From positions 3,522,923 to 3,586,922 of the forward strand of contig NZ_OY781918.1 in NCBI RefSeq assembly GCF_963677195.1: 64,000 bases of DNA, in the 5' to 3' direction. A program made the translations under genes and the position numbers. Shown here piece after piece: positions 44,298 through 53,807 of the stretch; positions within the stretch are counted from its first letter, which is position 1, and each line of letters starts with the position of its first letter. This DNA comes from an uncultured Marinifilum sp. (GTDB taxonomy: Bacteria; Bacteroidota; Bacteroidia; Bacteroidales; Marinifilaceae). Below the pieces are notes generated by a model. The model had not been told where the DNA came from. It searched no databases and saw nothing but the letters and a program-made list of their open reading frames with translations.

Positions 44298-44329
44298 AAT
44301 AGTAGCAAAGCATAAACCTTACTACTATT
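44298..44329. terminator. Bidirectional terminator after symporter and first GH2 gene
   Basis: AATAGTAG (44298-44305) and CTACTATT (44322-44329) pair around a 16-nt loop between A- and T-runs (AAAAAA before, ATTTTTC after). It separates convergent genes. Confidence 0.65.
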
Positions 44330-44381
44330 ATTTTTCACTATCGAAACATTACAGATTATTCAAATCCGAATCCTGAATAAG

Positions 44382-46856
44382 CTACAATTCTGTTTGTAAT
44401 TCAATTTTATTGGATTTTAAATTACCTGCTCGGGCCGATATTTTTATATTTCCAGCTTTGCGTGTACTTTGAACCAAAAGCATAGCTCGTCCCTTATGAG
44501 TAACAATAAAATTCGATTTGTGTTTTTGTACATTCCTGTCCCAACCATTATCAACACCAATATTTACACCTTCTCCCTCAACGGTAAACTCAATCTGCAT
44601 TTTTTTATCGGGAACCAAATCGCCCGATTTTGTTTGAATGAATGCCTCTACGTGTACCACATCGTATCCATTGGCTTTTAAATCGGACCTATCGGCTTTA
44701 AGCACCAGTTTCGATACCCATTTGGCTGTTCTTATTTTGTATTCACTTTGCTTCTCATCCTCTTTTAATCCAATAGCTTTAATTTCTCCTTCGGCATAAG
44801 GCACAAGATACTTAACGATATGATCCTTAAAATTGGATGGACTCTTAACTCCAAAGCTTTTCTCGTTAATAAACAACTCTACCTTAGGAGAGTTTGAATA
44901 AACCTCAACAAATACAGAGTCTCCCTTCTGGTAGTTCCAGCTTTGCTCTACATCTTCAAACAACCATTTATCTAACCATCCTGTAATACGATTATCTAAC
45001 CATTCGCCTTCTTTTTTTATCCATTGTGCTTTTTTTGCATGTTTGGTAGCTAAGTAGGTATATGGTTTATCGCTCCATATTGTTCGAAAGAAATGGCCGC
45101 GTGGCGTATAAAAACCGCAAAAATCGAGTAAAGATATATCCAAACCTTTCCATGGATAAGGTCCCGATTCTCCCAAATAAGCAATTCCTGTCCAGATAAA
45201 TATACCAGCAATAAAATCACGATCAACAGCATCTTTCCACTCCTGATAAGTTCCCCAGTTTTCAGAACCATACATTAATCTATTGGGATAATTTTTATGA
45301 TCCCTATCGTAGTCAACTGCCCGGTAATTATAACCCATTACATCAGGCACATCAAAATAACCCGTAATATTTCCCGCTTTAGGCAACACACCACCTGTTG
45401 TCACCAAACGTGATTGATCAACTTCTTTAATCCACTTTTTAATTTCTTCGGCAGTTTCTTTCAGTTCATCTTTACCATCGCCAGTTTCTTCTTTTAGCAC
45501 CTGATTTCCTAAGCCCTGATTACTCTTCTCCATCTTAAAATAATAGGGATAGGTCCACTCTATTTCGTTACCCATACTCCACATTATAATTGATGGATGA
45601 TTACGAGAATAACGAACCATATCTTTCACATCCTGCTCGGCCCATTGTTCATAAATATCACCATAACCACACTCTAATTCCGGACGCATATCTTTAGCAA
45701 AACGACTGGTAATCCATTTGTTTTTATTTCTTCTCCATTCATCTAAAGCCTCGTTAATTACAACAAATCCCATGTCATCGCATAATTTTAGTAAGCCAGG
45801 ATCAGCCGGATTATGAGACATGCGAATGGCATTAACTCCTATGTCTTTTAAATTTGTAAGTCTTCGCTTCCATACGTCGCGGATAAAGACACCTCCAACA
45901 GCTCCTGCATCGTGATGCAAACAAACTCCCTTCAGTTTTATATTTTTATCATTTAAAAAGAAGCCTTTATTGGCATCGAAACGCACGCTTCGAATTCCAA
46001 AATCTACTGTGTATTCATCCATCAGTTTTTTACCGGAAAAGACCTGAATTTCGGCCGAATACTGATTTGTTTCTTCTATGTTCCAAAGTTTCGGATTCGC
46101 AATATTTAATATTGTTGATGTTGTATCCACATTTAAAACAGTAAGTTTTTTAGAACTACTTGAAACCAACTTACCTGTTTGGTCTTTAATAAAAACTTTC
46201 AATTTTAGTTTTTGTGCTTTCGCTAAGGTATTTTTTACAATAGAACTTACTTTTACTTTTGCTTGTTTTTGATTAACCTGCGGCGTTTCTACCCATACTC
46301 CAAACTGCGGCAGATGTACTTGCGATGTACTTACCAATCGCACATTTCTATAAATACCCGATCCGGTGTACCATCGCGAATTGGCAAAATTTGAATTATC
46401 TACCTTTACGGCAATCACATTTTGTTCATTAAATTTTAAATACTTGGTTAACTCGTATGAAAAAGCAGAATAAGCATAAGGTCGTTTTCCTAAATAATGC
46501 CCATTAATCCATACTTCTGAATTGCTTGAAACACCATCAAACTCTATATAAAACAACTTATTTTTTTGATCTTCGCTAAGCTTAAAGCTTTTACGATACC
46601 ATCCGATACCTGTAGGCAGAAATCCGGTTGAACCGGATGTATTTTCGGTAGTATACGATTGTTCAATGCTCCAATCGTGTGGCAGTCTTAATTTGCGCCA
46701 AGCGCTATCGTCATAATTAAAACTATTTGCATTGGGCACATCTCCCAAATTAAATTTCCAGTTAAAATTAAAATCTTCAATTGTTCTAACACGATCTGCC
46801 TTAGTGGCAATGGTAATCATAAAAAGGAAAAAAAGGACAAAACTTATTCTTTTCAT
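44382..46856 (-). CDS. GH2 beta-galactosidase-type enzyme, secreted
   Basis: This 824-residue protein has a signal peptide (MKRISFVLFFLFMITIATKA). GH2 sugar-binding (~30-180), Ig-like (~185-290) and barrel domains follow, then a DUF4982-like and C-terminal beta domain (LKADRSDLKANGYDVVHVEA). The acid/base is Glu431 in IIMWSMGNEIEW, the nucleophile Glu532 in MYGSENWGTY. Both are present, so the enzyme should be active, probably on beta-galactosides of algal or host glycans. It stands alone, convergent with the symporter. Confidence 0.88.
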   Translation of the reverse strand: MKRISFVLFFLFMITIATKADRVRTIEDFNFNWKFNLGDVPNANSFNYDDSAWRKLRLPHDWSIEQSYTTENTSGSTGFLPTGIGWYRKSFKLSEDQKNKLFYIEFDGVSSNSEVWINGHYLGKRPYAYSAFSYELTKYLKFNEQNVIAVKVDNSNFANSRWYTGSGIYRNVRLVSTSQVHLPQFGVWVETPQVNQKQAKVKVSSIVKNTLAKAQKLKLKVFIKDQTGKLVSSSSKKLTVLNVDTTSTILNIANPKLWNIEETNQYSAEIQVFSGKKLMDEYTVDFGIRSVRFDANKGFFLNDKNIKLKGVCLHHDAGAVGGVFIRDVWKRRLTNLKDIGVNAIRMSHNPADPGLLKLCDDMGFVVINEALDEWRRNKNKWITSRFAKDMRPELECGYGDIYEQWAEQDVKDMVRYSRNHPSIIMWSMGNEIEWTYPYYFKMEKSNQGLGNQVLKEETGDGKDELKETAEEIKKWIKEVDQSRLVTTGGVLPKAGNITGYFDVPDVMGYNYRAVDYDRDHKNYPNRLMYGSENWGTYQEWKDAVDRDFIAGIFIWTGIAYLGESGPYPWKGLDISLLDFCGFYTPRGHFFRTIWSDKPYTYLATKHAKKAQWIKKEGEWLDNRITGWLDKWLFEDVEQSWNYQKGDSVFVEVYSNSPKVELFINEKSFGVKSPSNFKDHIVKYLVPYAEGEIKAIGLKEDEKQSEYKIRTAKWVSKLVLKADRSDLKANGYDVVHVEAFIQTKSGDLVPDKKMQIEFTVEGEGVNIGVDNGWDRNVQKHKSNFIVTHKGRAMLLVQSTRKAGNIKISARAGNLKSNKIELQTEL

Positions 46857-47070
46857 ACATTTAGGTTTTCATTTATTTACACTTGCAAGAGGTAAATAAT
46901 TCATTTTTGTTTCGAATAATACTACTTAGCTACAAGCAAAACTATTACAAGCAGAGCGCATTTAATTATTCTATCTTATCAATAGTTTAGCTATATTGAC
47001 CAATATTAATTGGAAAGTTTCGCTCTACACAGATAACAGAAAAATAAATTTGAAAATTTATATTCAAATC

Positions 47071-47844
47071 ATGAGACAAATACTGCCGATTCTAGTTTTA
47101 TTGCTTTTACCATTCTATTCTTTAGGACAATTGGAAAGCTTTGGTAAACTTATTAATATTGAAGATGAAATAACAGAATCAAAAGAAAATACAGAAGAAA
47201 TAAAGAAACATGATCTACGAAAGTTTTGGTTTAAAAATAAGACCGAACGTCGTTTTGCATACATTGGTGATAATTTTCAAAGATTAAAAATTGTTTTTCT
47301 CTCGGTAATTCAAAATACTGAAAACCCACTGGAATATTTCGTTTATGGCAAAAGTAATGTATCTAATAATGTTTGTCCGTTTCAAGGTAAAATTATTATT
47401 AAAGATTCTTACTACATAAAGACTCTTGAAAACCCTACTGAAAATTCAGGTATTATAATTGGTGAATATGTATTTTTTGAAGATCCGGACACTAATCACT
47501 CGGGTATTTTTAAAGGAATATGCACAAGTCTATGGTACAAAGACAGTAATGGTGACATTAAATATGATAATCGCAATTCGGATTCTGATTCTTACAATAA
47601 CAACCAATTTACAGGTACGTGGACTCAATATGGAAAACACAAAAATAAAACAGCAAATTGGGGAGATAGTAGAATTCCTGAGTCGGAAAAACTAGATACT
47701 GGTGCTGGTGAATTTAGCCCTAGGAAAGAATTTATGAAAAATGGCTGGGATTCATACATAAAAGCCTGGAGCGGCGGATACAGTAAAACCGAAACAGAAA
47801 ATGCCCAAAAAAAAGAACAAGAAAAATGGTGGAAGAAAAAATAA
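47071..47844 (+). CDS. Secreted protein of unknown function
   Basis: From MRQILPILVLLLLPFYSLGQ the protein is 257 residues; the frame extends to 46996 from a TTG but the internal ATG gives a normal signal peptide. The mature part includes KFWFKNKTERRFAYIGD, SGIIIGEYVFFEDPDTNHSG and a lysine-rich C-terminus. I do not recognise a family. It is divergent from the GH2 gene at 44382-46856. Confidence 0.55.
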   Translation: MRQILPILVLLLLPFYSLGQLESFGKLINIEDEITESKENTEEIKKHDLRKFWFKNKTERRFAYIGDNFQRLKIVFLSVIQNTENPLEYFVYGKSNVSNNVCPFQGKIIIKDSYYIKTLENPTENSGIIIGEYVFFEDPDTNHSGIFKGICTSLWYKDSNGDIKYDNRNSDSDSYNNNQFTGTWTQYGKHKNKTANWGDSRIPESEKLDTGAGEFSPRKEFMKNGWDSYIKAWSGGYSKTETENAQKKEQEKWWKKK

Positions 47845-47989
47845 ACTTTATTTCACTTATCTACAAATGAATAAAGAACGACTACATAGTACTATTTTCA
47901 TTGATTTCATTTTTTGTCCATTGGCATTTTTCGAAATGGTAGAAACAAATCCGATATAGAAATATTCATTTTTTCACTTTTAAAACAAT

Positions 47990-49165
47990 CTACTTCAAAA
48001 CCTCTAACTCTACCAATAAACAGCTAACATCAGTTCGTTGCAAGCCACTCACCTCAAACAAAGCATTAAAATACTTCGATTCATCTGGTAATTGTTTTGC
48101 AAATTCTTTTAAATATTTTTTATCCGTAAAATTTCGCACCGTTGCCATCACACCAATATCATTATTCGACACAAAATACAAGACATTTTTACCATTATTA
48201 AGAGGTGCATAAGAAACCATAGCATATTCTACTTTTTGATTTTCACCAAAGCGAGTATTGTAAATTTTTTCGGCATTCCCATTTTTGTATTTAAACCCAT
48301 CATCAAAAATTGCAAATACTTTACTATCCTTTAAAAATAAAGATTTGGATAAGTTCATTGTTTTATGTTGTCCAACAAACAAAAGGTTATGATTTCGCAC
48401 ATCGTCGTAGCTAAGCTTACTTTCTAACTTAAGATCGAAACTGCTTTTATTTTCTGTAAACCAACTACTTAATGAATGAACTGTGTATGGAGCCATTTTC
48501 GACATTAAAGTATAATCGGTAAATTGTAAACTCTTCTCAGGATGTTGCTTACTATATTTAACAAAATCGTTATCGTTGTTAATTTCGCGATACAAAACTG
48601 CTCGTTCCTTTCCTTCTGGAAACCTCTCACCCACTACGAATTGATCGGATACAACAAGAAGATTTTCGGAATTTGATTTAAAATAAGACTCCCAAATAAA
48701 ATTAGGTTTAACTGCAATTGTTTTCACAAGATAAAAAGCGAAAATTGCCAACAATAAAACACCTGATACAACTTTAAGATATTTTATCGGAATATTCAGC
48801 GTTTCACTTTTTTCTCCTTTCAATTTTTGATATTCTGCGGGCGATAAAAAGCTAAGATTGCACTGTCCTTTGCGAATTTCGAATACTACCGATTCATTGG
48901 TGCTGGTATTCTTATAATAATCTGTCAGCTTATTGCGAAGCTTGTACATATATGAACGAACAGTACTATTGCTTTTATTTTCAGAATAATCAATTCCATA
49001 AAGTTCACTACCAATGGTAATCTCATTTATTTCTTCGCAAGCTATTGCCTTTTCAACAAGGTATTTTAGCAAATTACTATTGGTAGGTGAGTTTACAAAC
49101 AGCTTGTGAGAACAGATCTTATCCAGTGCCTCTTTAATAAATTTTTCTTCCTTTTTATTTATCAT
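47990..49165 (-). CDS. Membrane-anchored winged-helix regulator
   Basis: From MINKKEEKFIKEAL the protein is 391 residues (six residues earlier is another ATG). The first ~110 residues look like an OmpR/CadC-type winged helix: FVNSPTNSNLLKYLVEKA, NEITIGSELYGID and VRSYMYKLRNKLTDYY. A membrane segment (VVSGVLLLAIFAFYLVKTIAV, ~130-150) and a ~240-residue outer domain follow. Such one-component regulators read a periplasmic signal and bind DNA from the membrane. It faces the GH2-GH30-GH3 cluster at 49385 across ~220 bp and is a likely regulator of it. Confidence 0.65.
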   Translation of the reverse strand: MINKKEEKFIKEALDKICSHKLFVNSPTNSNLLKYLVEKAIACEEINEITIGSELYGIDYSENKSNSTVRSYMYKLRNKLTDYYKNTSTNESVVFEIRKGQCNLSFLSPAEYQKLKGEKSETLNIPIKYLKVVSGVLLLAIFAFYLVKTIAVKPNFIWESYFKSNSENLLVVSDQFVVGERFPEGKERAVLYREINNDNDFVKYSKQHPEKSLQFTDYTLMSKMAPYTVHSLSSWFTENKSSFDLKLESKLSYDDVRNHNLLFVGQHKTMNLSKSLFLKDSKVFAIFDDGFKYKNGNAEKIYNTRFGENQKVEYAMVSYAPLNNGKNVLYFVSNNDIGVMATVRNFTDKKYLKEFAKQLPDESKYFNALFEVSGLQRTDVSCLLVELEVLK

Positions 49166-49384
49166 ACCACACAAAAATAACATGTTTTTTCTCTAATTCA
49201 CACATTCGCTTTTAAAATCAATCATATTACTGATTTTAATAAACTTAGCAGATCATTTTTAACCGTTAAAGCACCGTTGCAATCGCCGTTTCGTAACTCA
49301 AAACAAAGAAAACAATACAAGAATAAGCTACTTTCATCTGTATTATTGTAGTAAACAATACCAAACCAGTAAAAATCATATCTA

Positions 49385-52243
49385 ATGAATATTAAAGCTT
49401 TACTAACAGGTTTATTATTGACCTATGGAATATTCGCCATAGCTAGCTCTGCAGATGGCTATCCGAAAACCAAGCGCACAAAACAAAACATCAACCTCGA
49501 TTGGAAATTCTCGAAGATGTTGAAATCGGAAAAACCTATCGCAATTTCTTTCGATGATAGCAAATGGGAAGAAGTATGCCTACCGCATAATCCCGATCCA
49601 GTTTCACTTTGGTTTGAAGATGCAAATGATACTTGGGAACAAAAGGAATATATGCGTGATCAGAACTGGTACCGCAAACAATTATACATAGAACTGGAAG
49701 CCAACGAAAAGGCCTTTATCGAATTCGAAGGTGTTCATAATGCCACCGAATTATGGGTAAATGGAAAACTTGTAGGTCGTTACGCAGTTAATGGCTATAT
49801 CCCTCATCATTTCGACATTACTGATTTTGTAAAATCTGGCGAACAAAACACCATTGTTGTAAATGCTGATAACAGCTTTAACCCAACAATTGCTCCCGAT
49901 CCACATCAAACTGATTATTTAAAATGGGCAGGAATATATCGTGATGTTTATTTGGTAAAAACCAATAAACTACATGTAAATTTCAATTGGGAAGATTTCG
50001 ATGCTGGTGTTCATATTACAACTCCTTCGGTAAAGAAAAATAATGGAACAGTATCGGTTAAAACAACAGTTGTAAACGAATATAGCGAAGATGCTGATTG
50101 CAGTATTGAGACCATGATAGTTGATGCTGATGGTTATGTAATTAAGAAATTAAAATCAAGTACAAATATTACAGCAGGTCAACAAAAAACATTTCGCCAA
50201 ACAAGCGAAATAGTAGATAATTACAATTTATGGTCGCCCAATAATCCTTATTTATACCGTGCTGTTTCAATTATTTACATGAACAATAAAGCTGTAGATT
50301 TTGTAGAAAACACATTTGGTTTTCGTTCAATTGAATTGGTTGATGGGCAAGGCTTGTTGCTAAACGGAGAACCTTTTTTTATGGTGGGTGTAAATCGTCA
50401 TCAAAACTATCCTCACATTGGCGACGCTGTTCCCAACTCCATGCATTACGAAGCAGCTTTACGCTACAAACAAGCAGGCATAAATTCCATTCGTCTTTCG
50501 CACTACCCACAGGATAATTCATTTATTAAAGCTTGCGACGAATTGGGCATTTTACTTTACGAAGAACCATCAACCTGGATTGGATGGCAGCAGGGCGAAT
50601 GGATGAATAAATTGGAACAATCGCTTCGTGTAATGATTCGTAATCACCGCAACCACCCTTCTATCGTTATTTGGGGAGCGGGCATCAATCATCGTGGACC
50701 TGTTCCGCAGCTTAACAGTGCTGCAAAAGAAGAAGATCCTTATCGCTTAACAGCTAGTGCATCGAGTCCGTGGTGTGGAATTAAAAATGCAGGCGTTAGC
50801 GATATTTATGCTACTATGGATTATCGAAAAACAGATTTTCCTGAGAGTGATTTCTGCATGGTAATGGAACACGGATTTTCGGAAAATAGCTTAGGACAAC
50901 AACATCATATTTCACGGTATAAAAAACGCAAAAACAACATTGGTACTCTGCTTTGGGTAGGCGCCGATTACAACCACCTACGCGAGAACACAAAGAAAAC
51001 CGACATGATTACGGAATATGGTTTACAAACCATCTATCGAGTGCCACGCCCTGCTTATTATTGGTATAAATCTGAATTAACAAATGCACCTTATGTACAT
51101 ATCGCCGATCAATCGATATATAAAAATCATAAGATTCATGTGTACAGCAATGCTCCTGAAGTTGCACTTTATGCCGATAATAAATTGATTGCCACACAAA
51201 AAGCAGATATGGACCCGCTAAGAAATGAAAACGATCACCCTTCGTTTACCTTTTATTACAATTGGACAAAGGAAAAACTATCGGCAAAAGCCTTGTTCAA
51301 CGGCAAAGAAGTGGCAAAACATTCTAGAACAAAAACCGGAACTCCTTATGCTCTAAAATTAGCTGTCGATAATCCAGATATATCACTCACAGCAGGAGGT
51401 TCCGATTTAAAAATGATTCGAGCTTATGTTGTCGATAAAAATGGAGAAGTAATTACAGATGCTGATGTAAAAGTACATTTTAATGCCAGTGGTGCAGGTT
51501 CTATTGTGTATGCCGACAAGGATTTTGTAAAAAACATGCAAACCTACCATGGTGCCGCAACGGTTTACCTAAAAGGAAACACAGAAGCAGGCGAAATAAA
51601 AATAAAAGCGACTTCTGGCAAACTAAAATCATCTACTTTAATACTAAACACTAGCCCATTCCAGAAAAATGAAATTGCTGCCAATGCAAAAGCAATTTAC
51701 GATTACCCAATCCATAAAATAGACCTACAAACCAAAGGTCAGCTGTCACAATTTGGCTGGACAGTTAAGGAAGGTGGCGCAACTAAAGATTTTTCTTTTA
51801 AGACAGAGGATTGCCGTTTCACCGTATCTGCCAATACTGAACTAAAATGGCGCAAAGGAACCTATGCCATGCTAGGAAATTTAGCTTTTATGGGTTGCGA
51901 TGGACTTTATATCAGTTCAGGAAAATTAAAACTTAGCTTAAGCGGATTACCAAAAGGGAAATACAAGCTAAAAACTTATCATCATTCGTTTCAAAACAAA
52001 GCAAAACTTTTCCCTTACAACATGAAAGTAGAACGCAAAGATGCGAGCGGTGAATTCTCGTTTGTTTCAGACGATGATCATGTGAGTTTGTATGATGGAA
52101 AAGATGTTGGGGAGCGAAAACCAGTCTCAGTCACCAACTTCATTGAAAGCGATGGACTTAATCCGGTAAGCATTTCGTTTGAGACGAATAAAAAAGATGC
52201 CGAAACTTGGTTGAACGGCCTAGAGTTCAGAAGAATTAAATAG
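49385..52243 (+). CDS. GH2-family enzyme with altered acid/base motif, secreted
   Basis: This 952-residue protein has a signal peptide ending near IASSADG. The sugar-binding domain has FIEFEGVHNATELWVNGK, and the barrel has FFMVGVNRHQNYPHIGD and NSIRLSHYPQD. Where most GH2 enzymes have W-x-x-G-N-E, it reads WGAGINH (430-436), so the usual acid/base Glu is absent. A candidate nucleophile is Glu495 in MVMEHG. A C-terminal domain (~770-952) looks carbohydrate-binding or malectin-like. Another residue may act as acid, as in some exo-acting algal-glycan GH2 enzymes. First of four consecutive genes. Confidence 0.82.
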   Translation: MNIKALLTGLLLTYGIFAIASSADGYPKTKRTKQNINLDWKFSKMLKSEKPIAISFDDSKWEEVCLPHNPDPVSLWFEDANDTWEQKEYMRDQNWYRKQLYIELEANEKAFIEFEGVHNATELWVNGKLVGRYAVNGYIPHHFDITDFVKSGEQNTIVVNADNSFNPTIAPDPHQTDYLKWAGIYRDVYLVKTNKLHVNFNWEDFDAGVHITTPSVKKNNGTVSVKTTVVNEYSEDADCSIETMIVDADGYVIKKLKSSTNITAGQQKTFRQTSEIVDNYNLWSPNNPYLYRAVSIIYMNNKAVDFVENTFGFRSIELVDGQGLLLNGEPFFMVGVNRHQNYPHIGDAVPNSMHYEAALRYKQAGINSIRLSHYPQDNSFIKACDELGILLYEEPSTWIGWQQGEWMNKLEQSLRVMIRNHRNHPSIVIWGAGINHRGPVPQLNSAAKEEDPYRLTASASSPWCGIKNAGVSDIYATMDYRKTDFPESDFCMVMEHGFSENSLGQQHHISRYKKRKNNIGTLLWVGADYNHLRENTKKTDMITEYGLQTIYRVPRPAYYWYKSELTNAPYVHIADQSIYKNHKIHVYSNAPEVALYADNKLIATQKADMDPLRNENDHPSFTFYYNWTKEKLSAKALFNGKEVAKHSRTKTGTPYALKLAVDNPDISLTAGGSDLKMIRAYVVDKNGEVITDADVKVHFNASGAGSIVYADKDFVKNMQTYHGAATVYLKGNTEAGEIKIKATSGKLKSSTLILNTSPFQKNEIAANAKAIYDYPIHKIDLQTKGQLSQFGWTVKEGGATKDFSFKTEDCRFTVSANTELKWRKGTYAMLGNLAFMGCDGLYISSGKLKLSLSGLPKGKYKLKTYHHSFQNKAKLFPYNMKVERKDASGEFSFVSDDDHVSLYDGKDVGERKPVSVTNFIESDGLNPVSISFETNKKDAETWLNGLEFRRIK

Positions 52244-52309
52244 ATACAAATATATTGTAGCGATGCATGATATGGCATCTCTACTTCGGAATAGACAAAA
52301 GCATATAAA

Positions 52310-53716
52310 ATGAATTTTCTACAAAAAATTAAAACTACAATCCTTATAAGTCTTCTGACGCTCTCTCAGCTTGTTAGTGCTCAGGAAAATCCAAAGGTAA
52401 AAATCTGGGCTGCAAAGCTCAACAAAGGTGAAGCTTCACCAATATTTGAAGTGAACAACTACACCGAAGGGAAAAAAATTGGATGGCAAAACCACATTTG
52501 TATTCAAGCAGATGTTACCTTCCAAACCATTGAAGGTATTGGTGGTGCATTTAACGAAATTGGTGGCGAAGCACTTCTCTCACTTCCAAAAAAAGCACAA
52601 AATGCAGTAATGAATAATCTGTTTTCGAAAGATAAAGCTGGCTTTAGCTTTTGCCGTACAGCTATCGGCGCAAGCGATTTTGGAATAGATGCTTATAGCT
52701 ATTCGATGACAGCTGATGATTTTAAAATGGAGCATTTCTCCATCGATCGTGATAAGAAATACGTATTGCCTTACATCAAAAGTGCATTTGCTATTAATCC
52801 AAACATAACACTTTTTGCCTCGCCATGGAGCCCACCTGCATGGATGAAAGAAAGTGGCAAAATGGTAGGTTTGCAAAAAGAAGGCAACCGTATGAAAAGC
52901 GATCCTAAGGTGCAAAAAGCCTATGCCCGCTACTTCGTAAAGTATGTACAAGCTTATGCAAAAGCAGGTGTGAAAATCGATCGCATTTGTATTCAGAATG
53001 AAAATGATGCCAACACAAAATATCCAAGTTGTATTTTTCCTGCTAAAGAAATGGTAGCTTTTGCCAACCAATACATGGCTCCTGCATTCAAAAAAAATAG
53101 GATCAAAACCAAAATTTATGCTGGAACTTTCAGGGCTGCCAATAAAATGGACTTGATGGATTTTACTCAATGTAAAAATACCGAGGGAATCGAAGGTGTA
53201 GGCCTTCAGTATACCGAAGCCAAAATTATTAATGATGCCAGAGCTCTTCTTCCAAATTTAAATTTTTTCCATACCGAAGGACATTGTTACAACGGTAAAA
53301 ACTCTTCGGAACAAGCCAAACATCGTCTTGAAGAGGTAGCGAGTTACATTAACAGTGGAAGTACAGCTTTTACTTACTGGAATATGATTCTGAACGAAAC
53401 TACTAAAAGCGGTTGGGACTGGCCTCAGAATTCACTCATCAATATCGATCGCAAAAACGGAACGGTTCAATACAATCCTGATTACAACGCCATGTACATC
53501 ATCAGTAAGTTTATTCAGCCAGGCGATGTACGCATTGCATCGGTAAATAGAAGCAACAGCCACCCAATTATTACTGTAAAATCACCCGATGGAACTATTA
53601 AGGTTTTGTTACAAAACACGGATGAACAGGACGGAGTGTTTGAATTGATTATTGGTGAAAAATCGGTAAAGATAAATGCTCCTGCACGAGCAATTACGGC
53701 AATAGTTATAAAATAA
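52310..53716 (+). CDS. GH30-family glycosidase, secreted
   Basis: This 468-residue protein has a signal peptide ending at LVSAQ. The GH30 fold shows QTIEGIGGAFNEIGGEALL, FCRTAIGASDFG, ASPWSPPAWMK, acid/base Glu231 in CIQNENDAN, nucleophile Glu323 in FFHTEGHCYNG, and the beta side domain at the C-terminus. Relatives cut beta-1,6-glucan, beta-glucosides or beta-xylosides. The subfamily is not certain, so the substrate is open. It lies 66 bp after the GH2 gene and 91 bp before the GH3 gene. Confidence 0.88.
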   Translation: MNFLQKIKTTILISLLTLSQLVSAQENPKVKIWAAKLNKGEASPIFEVNNYTEGKKIGWQNHICIQADVTFQTIEGIGGAFNEIGGEALLSLPKKAQNAVMNNLFSKDKAGFSFCRTAIGASDFGIDAYSYSMTADDFKMEHFSIDRDKKYVLPYIKSAFAINPNITLFASPWSPPAWMKESGKMVGLQKEGNRMKSDPKVQKAYARYFVKYVQAYAKAGVKIDRICIQNENDANTKYPSCIFPAKEMVAFANQYMAPAFKKNRIKTKIYAGTFRAANKMDLMDFTQCKNTEGIEGVGLQYTEAKIINDARALLPNLNFFHTEGHCYNGKNSSEQAKHRLEEVASYINSGSTAFTYWNMILNETTKSGWDWPQNSLINIDRKNGTVQYNPDYNAMYIISKFIQPGDVRIASVNRSNSHPIITVKSPDGTIKVLLQNTDEQDGVFELIIGEKSVKINAPARAITAIVIK

Positions 53717-53807
53717 TTTTCAATCTATTTACAGATTAAATTGAGAGAGCTCACTCCCTTCGAGTGATTACTTTCGTAAGTAAATTTATATTTTACAAAG
53801 GATAAAA

